This document shows positions 7,582 through 12,588 of a stretch of 12,588 nt of DNA, one piece after another. The position numbers and the translations under genes were made by a program. The first letter of the stretch is position 1; every line of letters starts with the position of its first letter. This DNA is from Ulvibacter sp047614245. GTDB taxonomy: Bacteria; Bacteroidota; Bacteroidia; Flavobacteriales; Flavobacteriaceae. The notes below the pieces were generated by a model. It was given only the letters and a program-made list of their open reading frames with translations. It did no database searches and had not been told where the DNA came from. Location: contig JBLHIC010000077.1 of the NCBI GenBank assembly GCA_047614245.1, positions 1 to 12,588 on the forward strand, written 5' to 3'.

Positions 7582-10077
7582 ATGCAAAAATTTCTTATTG
7601 TCCTTCTTTGTTTACTATTTAATGGTTCCTCATTATTTGCACAGCAACCCTCAAAACTAACCGCTTCCGATATATACCACGAACTTGAAAAACTCAATTT
7701 TTTGGGAACAGCATTGTATATTGCTGCCCATCCCGATGATGAGAACACGAGACTTATTTCATATCTAGCAAATGATGTAAAAGCGACTACAGCATATTTA
7801 TCCCTTACCCGTGGAGATGGCGGACAAAATCTAATAGGCCCCGAAATTAGAGAATTACTGGGGCTAATTAGAACACAAGAGTTACTCGCTGCGAGACGCA
7901 CGGACGGTGGTCAACAATTTTTTACCAGAGCTAATGATTTCGGTTATTCAAAACATCCTGATGAAACACTGGCTATATGGAACGAGAAGGAAGTTCTTGG
8001 AGACGTTGTTCGCGCAATTCGGAAATTTAAACCGGATGTAATTGTGAATCGTTTTGATCATCGAAACCCAGGTTCTACTCACGGGCATCACACTTCGTCT
8101 GCTATGCTTAGTTTTGATGCATTTGATCTTGTAAATAATCCTGCGGCATATCCTGAAACAGCAGATACCTTTGGTTTATGGCAACCAAAGCGTTTATTAT
8201 TTAACACTTCTTGGTGGTTTTATGGAAGTAGAGAAAAATTCGAAGCAGCAGATAAATCTAATTTAGTAACTGTAGAAACTGGTAATTACTATCCAGCAAG
8301 TGGATTATCAAATGGAGAAATAGCTTCCCTAAGTCGATCAATGCATAAATCTCAAGGTTTTGGAAGCACGGGTTCAAGAGGAAGTGAGAAAGAGTACTTA
8401 GAGTTTTTAAAAGGTGATTTCCCTAAAAACAATAATTTGTTCGAAGGTATTGACACAAGCTGGTCCCGAATTGAAGGCGGCGCTCCAATTGGAGTTATTT
8501 TATATCAGGTAGAAAAGGATTTTAATTTTAAGAACCCTTCCGAAAGTATTCCACAATTATTAAAGGCATATGAACTAATTAAGAAGCTACCAGAAGGCTT
8601 TTGGAAGGAAAGAAAATTAATAGCCATAACGCAACTCATTTCGGACTGCGCAGGCCTTTATTTAGAGGCGGTAGCTAATGAACAGACCACAACACCAAAA
8701 GGAAGCATTAAGGTTACTACCGAGGCAATTAACAGATCTTCTGTATCAATGAAACTACATTCGATCACCTCCACTATCATACAGTTTCCGTCTCAATTGG
8801 TTGCTACTACTTTAAAACAAAATAAAAAAGAAACGATGGAAAGTGTCGAAAGTACTTTTACAGCAACTCGTTTCACCGCACCGTATTGGTTAAATGAAAA
8901 AGGCAGCCTGGGGATGTATAAGGTGTCCGATAAGAGCCTAATTGGTTTGCCTGAGGAAGAAACTCAATTTCCAGTTTCCTTCAATCTAACTATAGAAGGA
9001 ATCCAGATTAGTATTGTCAAAAACATCATCTATAAGTTTAACGATCCTGTGAAAGGGGAAGTATATAGGCCATTTCAGGTATTACCCGATGCAACTTCTA
9101 GCATCCCAGAAAAGGTTTTAATTTTTGCAACATCGGCAGCAAAGCAAATCCCAGTAAAAATTCGAGCAGGTCGAGATAGTATTTCGGGTACTTTAAGCTT
9201 GCAGCATCCAAAAGGATGGGTAATATCACCTCCTCAGCATATATTTAGTTTAGAAAGACAGGGAGAAGAACAAACTTTTGTTTTTAATGTAACGCCGCCG
9301 GCAGAACAAAGCGAAGGTCTTTTGAAACCCCTATTGAATATTGGGGATAATTTTTTAACAGACGAACTCATTACTATCGACTATGACCACATCCCTTTTC
9401 AAAGTGTTTTGATGCCTTCGGAAGCCAAAGTGGTACGTATTAATATTAAGAAAAAAGGTCAGTTGATTGGTTATATAAATGGAGCTGGCGATGCGATTCC
9501 TGAAAGTTTAAAGCAAATTGGTTATGATGTATCAACCATAGCACCATCCGATATCACTGAATCAAATCTCAAACAATTTGATGCAATTGTAGTTGGTATT
9601 AGAGCGTATAACACGGTTCCCGAACTTGCCTTTAGCCAAAATGCCTTAAATAATTACGTCTCCAATGGTGGAACCCTAGTGCTTCAGTATAACACGAGTC
9701 ATCGTATGGTAACCAAGGACATTGCTCCTTATCAAATTAAGTTATCTAGAGATCGTGTCACCGATGAATTTTCAGAAGTACAAATCCTTGAACCAGATCA
9801 TTCGGTTCTAAATTCCCCAAATAAAATCACTTCAGCTGATTTTGATAACTGGGTGCAAGAAAGGGGTCTTTATTTCCCTAACGAATGGGGAGAAGAATTC
9901 AAACCGATTTTAGGAATGAGCGATAAAGGTTATCCGCAAACGAAAGGTTCATTATTAGTTACCAAGCACGGAAAAGGATACTATATTTACACAGGGTTAA
10001 GTTTCTTTAGAGAGCTGCCAGCAGGTGTGCCAGGCGCATACCGGCTTTTCGCAAATATACTTTCCATTGGAAAGTAA
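7582..10077 (+). CDS. Secreted multidomain PIG-L (LmbE-like) family deacetylase
   Basis: PIG-L enzymes are zinc hydrolases that remove acetyl from N-acetylated sugars or sugar conjugates. The 831-residue protein begins with a type I signal peptide (K3, hydrophobic run 4-19, probable cleavage after A20), so it acts in the periplasm or outside. The catalytic domain spans about 40-290: AHPDDEN at 49-55 (H50, D53 as ligands and D52 as likely base), the LTRGDGGQN segment, and THGHHTSSAM with H167, H169 and H170, one of which is the third zinc ligand. A beta-sandwich like the NEW3 type follows near 518-585 (HPKGWVISPP), then a class I glutamine-amidotransferase-like fold from about 630 (GYINGAGDAIP, FDAIVVGIRAYN, NGGTLVLQYNT) without an obvious catalytic Cys. 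It is far longer than the roughly 230-residue BshB or MshB enzymes. The substrate is unknown; the symporter downstream hints at uptake of the product. Confidence 0.9.
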   Translation: MQKFLIVLLCLLFNGSSLFAQQPSKLTASDIYHELEKLNFLGTALYIAAHPDDENTRLISYLANDVKATTAYLSLTRGDGGQNLIGPEIRELLGLIRTQELLAARRTDGGQQFFTRANDFGYSKHPDETLAIWNEKEVLGDVVRAIRKFKPDVIVNRFDHRNPGSTHGHHTSSAMLSFDAFDLVNNPAAYPETADTFGLWQPKRLLFNTSWWFYGSREKFEAADKSNLVTVETGNYYPASGLSNGEIASLSRSMHKSQGFGSTGSRGSEKEYLEFLKGDFPKNNNLFEGIDTSWSRIEGGAPIGVILYQVEKDFNFKNPSESIPQLLKAYELIKKLPEGFWKERKLIAITQLISDCAGLYLEAVANEQTTTPKGSIKVTTEAINRSSVSMKLHSITSTIIQFPSQLVATTLKQNKKETMESVESTFTATRFTAPYWLNEKGSLGMYKVSDKSLIGLPEEETQFPVSFNLTIEGIQISIVKNIIYKFNDPVKGEVYRPFQVLPDATSSIPEKVLIFATSAAKQIPVKIRAGRDSISGTLSLQHPKGWVISPPQHIFSLERQGEEQTFVFNVTPPAEQSEGLLKPLLNIGDNFLTDELITIDYDHIPFQSVLMPSEAKVVRINIKKKGQLIGYINGAGDAIPESLKQIGYDVSTIAPSDITESNLKQFDAIVVGIRAYNTVPELAFSQNALNNYVSNGGTLVLQYNTSHRMVTKDIAPYQIKLSRDRVTDEFSEVQILEPDHSVLNSPNKITSADFDNWVQERGLYFPNEWGEEFKPILGMSDKGYPQTKGSLLVTKHGKGYYIYTGLSFFRELPAGVPGAYRLFANILSIGK

Positions 10078-10108
10078 GTTAAAGTAGAAAATAAAGCCAT
10101 AAAAATCA

Positions 10109-10120
10109 CCGCTTAAGCGG
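10109..10120. repeat. Perfect 12-base GC-rich palindrome CCGCTTAAGCGG
   Basis: A perfect palindrome eight bases before the start codon of the small membrane protein gene and 31 bases after the deacetylase stop. It stands out in AT-rich surroundings. In RNA it could fold as a four-base-pair GC stem with a TTAA loop; in DNA it could bind a dimeric regulator. No T-run follows, so it is not a standard terminator. It may tune expression between the deacetylase and the two downstream genes. Confidence 0.5.
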
Positions 10121-10128
10121 CCTTACTC

Positions 10129-10257
10129 ATGAAAGATAATAGTGTAGTCGAAGAAATTAAAAACAAATTTATTTGGAAAAGAAAATATACTTTGGTGCTT
10201 CTTTTTAATGCCATCTATATAGTCTTATTCTATTTAATAATGCAAAGCTACACCTAA
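10129..10257 (+). CDS. Small single-span membrane protein, coupled to the symporter
   Basis: A 42-residue ORF from ATG at 10129 to TAA at 10255-10257. The first 19 residues are charged and end in KRK just before a hydrophobic span of about 18 residues (about 21-38, TLVLLFNAIYIVLFYLIM), with a short polar tail QSYT. By the positive-inside rule the N-terminus is cytoplasmic. Only one base separates its stop from the ATG of the symporter, so translation is probably coupled. The arrangement resembles known small-subunit plus SSS transporter pairs, but this protein is shorter and has one span instead of two. I recall short hypothetical genes at this place in related genomes but cannot verify that here. 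It is probably an accessory or assembly subunit of the symporter; a role only as a leader that sets symporter translation is the alternative. Confidence 0.72.
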   Translation: MKDNSVVEEIKNKFIWKRKYTLVLLFNAIYIVLFYLIMQSYT

Positions 10258-10258
10258 T

Positions 10259-11938
10259 ATGGGCCAGATTGATTGGATTATTCTCATTGGAACACTTCTA
10301 TTTATCGTTTTATACGGAACCTATAAAGCGCGAGGCAGTAAAAATGTAACCGATTACTTAAAAGGAGGAAGCGATTCACGATGGTGGACGATCGGGCTTA
10401 GTGTCATGGCAACTCAAGCCAGTGCAATTACTTTTCTTTCCACACCTGGACAAGCTTTTCATGATGGGATGGGATTCGTTCAGTTTTACTTCGGACTGCC
10501 TATTGCAATGGTGGTTATATGCCTTGTATTCATTCCAATTTATCATAGGCTAAACGTTTTTACTGCTTATGAATATTTAGAAACTCGTTTTGATTTAAAA
10601 ACTAGGACGCTAACGGCTATTTTGTTCTTAATTCAGAGAGGACTGGCAGCCGGGATAACAATTTTTGCACCTTCTATTATTCTGTCGGCAGTCTTGGGGT
10701 GGAACCTGATTCATCTAAATATTATTATTGGGGTTTTAGTAATAATATATACAGTAAGCGGTGGGACCAAAGCCGTAAGTGTAACCCAGAAGCAGCAAAT
10801 GGGGGTGATTTTTGCGGGAATGTTTTTTGCTTTTTTAATGATTTTAAATTACCTGCCGCTGGATATAACTTTCACCAAAGCGATGGAAATTGCTGGTGCA
10901 AGCGGTAAAATGGATATTTTAGACTTCTCTTTTGATTTTGACAATCGATATACTTTTTGGAGTGGTATCATTGGAGGTAGTTTCTTAGCCCTCTCCTACT
11001 TCGGTACGGATCAAAGTCAGGTACAGCGTTATCTATCTGGAAGATCGGTAAAGGAAATGCAAAGAGGGTTGATTTTTAACGGAATCTTGAAAGTGCCAAT
11101 GCAATTCTTTATTTTATTGATTGGTGTAATGGTGTTTGTTTTCTACCAGTTTAACAGTTCGCCCTTGCATTTTAATCCCTCTGCAGTAAAGCAAGTGATG
11201 GCTTCGGAATATGCTTCAGAATATCAAGCGCTTGAAACTCAAAAAGCTACTTTAGACGTTTCATTAAAAAAGAAACAGATCACCTATGCCCGAGCGGAAG
11301 CCTCTTCAGAAAAAGAAGCATTGCTAGGAGAAATTATTGCACTAAATAACTCAGAAACCTATTTGAGAACTCAATCAAAGGCATTAATCAAAAAAGCAAA
11401 TCCAAATACTGAAACTAATGACAAGGATTATGTTTTTATACATTTTATCCTGAATAATTTACCTAGGGGACTTATTGGCTTGCTCTTAGCGGTAATTTTG
11501 AGTGCAGCCATGTCTTCAACAGCTTCGGAATTAAATGCTTTAGGTTCTACCACGGCAATGGACCTGTATAAGCGTAATATACAAGGGAGGTCTCCAAATC
11601 ACTATTTAAAAGCTTCAAAGTGGTTTACTTTGCTGTGGGGAGGAATAGCAATTGGTGTAGCGTGCATTGCAAACTTATTTGATAATTTAATCCAATTGGT
11701 AAATATCATCGGTTCTATTTTCTACGGAAATGTTCTAGGGATTTTCTTGTTGGCCTTCTTTATCAAGTTTGTGCGAAGCAGATCTGTATTTATAGCAGCA
11801 ATAATTACACAGTTAGTTATTATATATTTTTGGTGGATTGATTTGATGCCTTATTTATGGTTGAATCTAGCAGGTTGTGCCATCGTAATGGGGATTGCCA
11901 TACTTATTGAGGTTTTGATGCCAGACAAGAAGAAATAG
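10259..11938 (+). CDS. Sodium:solute symporter (SSS/SLC5 family) with a periplasmic coiled-coil insert
   Basis: A 559-residue inner-membrane Na+-coupled transporter with about 13 spans. Family marks are KNVTDYLKGG near the start, the TM segment SVMATQASAITFLSTPGQAF (about 49-68), the signature YFGTDQSQVQRYLSGRS with D251-Q252, and LPRGLIGLLLAVILSAAMSSTASELN, where S419, S420 and nearby hydroxyls fit the Na2 site of the LeuT-like fold. Between the span after the signature and this segment lies an insert of about 88 residues (301-388). Its core (about 315-378) is rich in K, E, Q, A and S and looks like a helical hairpin or coiled coil; family topology places this loop outside the membrane. The substrate is not deducible. 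Sugars, amino sugars or acids such as sialic acid are used by relatives. It is one base after the small membrane protein gene and downstream of the deacetylase. Confidence 0.93.
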   Translation: MGQIDWIILIGTLLFIVLYGTYKARGSKNVTDYLKGGSDSRWWTIGLSVMATQASAITFLSTPGQAFHDGMGFVQFYFGLPIAMVVICLVFIPIYHRLNVFTAYEYLETRFDLKTRTLTAILFLIQRGLAAGITIFAPSIILSAVLGWNLIHLNIIIGVLVIIYTVSGGTKAVSVTQKQQMGVIFAGMFFAFLMILNYLPLDITFTKAMEIAGASGKMDILDFSFDFDNRYTFWSGIIGGSFLALSYFGTDQSQVQRYLSGRSVKEMQRGLIFNGILKVPMQFFILLIGVMVFVFYQFNSSPLHFNPSAVKQVMASEYASEYQALETQKATLDVSLKKKQITYARAEASSEKEALLGEIIALNNSETYLRTQSKALIKKANPNTETNDKDYVFIHFILNNLPRGLIGLLLAVILSAAMSSTASELNALGSTTAMDLYKRNIQGRSPNHYLKASKWFTLLWGGIAIGVACIANLFDNLIQLVNIIGSIFYGNVLGIFLLAFFIKFVRSRSVFIAAIITQLVIIYFWWIDLMPYLWLNLAGCAIVMGIAILIEVLMPDKKK

Positions 11939-12002
11939 TTTTATATAAATAATTACTGCTTTATATAAGCACGGATGATGGTCTTGTTAAACTATTTCCT
12001 CA

Positions 12003-12037
12003 TAAAGTTGCCAAAATATAGTCTTGGAATAACTTTA
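12003..12037. terminator. Inverted repeat between convergent genes, possible bidirectional terminator
   Basis: TAAAGTT (12003-12009) pairs with AACTTTA (12031-12037), and CCAA (12011-12014) with TTGG (12024-12027), leaving a nine-base loop and a small 1/3-base internal bulge. The hairpin sits in the 168-base gap between the symporter and the convergent DUF2911 gene, where a bidirectional terminator would be expected. It is AT-rich and lacks a good T-run on either side, so efficient termination is uncertain. Upstream, TTATATAA occurs twice at 11941-11948 and 11961-11968 and could form a second, weaker AT stem. No convincing gene was seen in the gap. Confidence 0.35.
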
Positions 12038-12106
12038 AGAACTACCCAGAAAAAACTCCCTTACATTATACTAATGAAGAGAGTTTAACTAAAACATTTT
12101 ACTCTG

Positions 12107-12588
12107 TTATTTATCTTCGTATGTTATACCTTCCCATACTTTTAGAGACTCCGTATTCATAGCTACATAGTCATCATTACCAGCCTCCTTAGCAAGGCTT
12201 AGCGACATTTTCGCCGCTTTGATGGCTCCTTTTTTATCACCACTTTTAGCGTAGATCAATGATTTTTGTCTGTGCATCCAGTATTGTTGTTTATCACTAG
12301 TATCAATAGCTTTATCAATCCAAGATTTTGCTTTATTAATATCCTTTTCTGATTCTAGATAAAATACTGCGGCCGAATAGTAATCTCTTGCAGAAGGACC
12401 ACTCATTACTTGATCAATACTTGCAGATACCGCCTTATCTGTACCAAATATAATAGGTACATTTACTAAGGTTTTATCCCACATGATAGCTAAATCTGCT
12501 GAATCATTTTTAACATCATTGAACATCATAGTAAATGAATTAATTCTCATTGGTAATTCAGAAGATTTTGCTTTAACCGTTACAGCTA
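12107..12588 (-). CDS. DUF2911 family protein, partial (N-terminus beyond the right edge)
   Basis: The minus-strand frame is open from the right edge to TAA at 12109-12107, giving 159 residues. The ATG at 12550 is internal: the frame continues upstream without a stop, and the residues before it (KAKSSELP) fit the family. The first visible part is the end of a DUF2911 beta domain (RINSFTMMF, then SADLAIMWDKTLVNVPI). After it comes an all-helical segment of TPR-like pairs with SARDYYSAAVFYLE, KAKSWIDKAID, WMHRQKSLIYAKSGDKKGAIKAAKMSLSLAKEAG and YVAMNTESLKVWE. Family members known to me are about 280 residues with a signal peptide, so roughly 120 residues should lie outside the window, and the protein is probably exported. 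The function is unknown. It is convergent with the symporter and shows no link to it. Confidence 0.88.
   Translation of the reverse strand, partial: AVTVKAKSSELPMRINSFTMMFNDVKNDSADLAIMWDKTLVNVPIIFGTDKAVSASIDQVMSGPSARDYYSAAVFYLESEKDINKAKSWIDKAIDTSDKQQYWMHRQKSLIYAKSGDKKGAIKAAKMSLSLAKEAGNDDYVAMNTESLKVWEGITYEDK

Noticed and set aside
7569..7901. Minus-strand ORF of 110 codons
   Set aside because: It is antisense to the signal peptide and catalytic AHPDDE region of the deacetylase and shows no independent protein features.
10699..10908. Plus-strand ORF of 69 codons in another frame
   Set aside because: It is nested in the symporter gene, where the main frame encodes conserved membrane spans; its translation is low-complexity and unlike a protein family.
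11975..12088. Plus-strand ORF of 37 codons downstream of the symporter
   Set aside because: It overlaps the inverted repeat in the convergent gap, has no clear span or signal, and no promoter or close coupling; it is likely chance.

Overview
The window looks like a chromosomal housekeeping segment of a marine-type Flavobacteriaceae bacterium (Bacteroidota). The support is AT-rich DNA, genes without Shine-Dalgarno sequences, promoter-like TAnnTTTG boxes just upstream of start codons, and gene families and gene order typical of that family: fused CcsB-CcsA, group III truncated haemoglobin, a DUF2520 protein, KdsC, a UbiA-family prenyltransferase, Maf, a lipoprotein of unknown function, a secreted PIG-L deacetylase and an SSS symporter. 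No rRNA, tRNA, CRISPR array, insertion sequence or prophage signal was seen. No gene-free stretch exceeds 300 bases.

Layout. (1) 1-3052, minus: a very long ORF running off the left edge, encoding a fused CcsB/ResB-CcsA cytochrome c synthase (system II) with a large extra periplasmic part. (2) 3134-3519, minus: a group III truncated haemoglobin broken by a frameshift and lacking the proximal haem-ligand histidine, so probably a decaying gene. (3) 3599-7493, plus: five closely spaced genes (DUF2520 Rossmann protein, kdsC, UbiA prenyltransferase with a TTG start, maf, lipoprotein) that may form one operon for envelope precursors and nucleotide clean-up. (4) 7582-11938, plus: a second unit with its own likely promoter. 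It encodes a secreted multidomain PIG-L deacetylase, a 42-residue single-span membrane protein too short for ordinary gene calling, and, one base further on, a sodium:solute symporter with a periplasmic coiled-coil insert. (5) 12107-12588, minus: the 3' part of a DUF2911 gene entering from the right edge, convergent with the symporter, with an inverted repeat in the 168-base gap.

How it fits together. The left end concerns cytochrome c maturation and haem. The middle genes serve Kdo/lipopolysaccharide and isoprenoid-lipid synthesis. The PIG-L/small protein/symporter unit reads as a possible deacetylate-and-import module: an exported hydrolase acts on an N-acetylated compound and the product enters by Na+ symport. 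The substrate is unknown.

The points most worth following are the double lesion in the haemoglobin gene, the microprotein coupled to the symporter, the symporter's coiled-coil insert, and the lipoprotein that, as I recall, public annotation often wrongly labels 'septum formation inhibitor Maf'. I do not see a clearly new defence or mobile system here.
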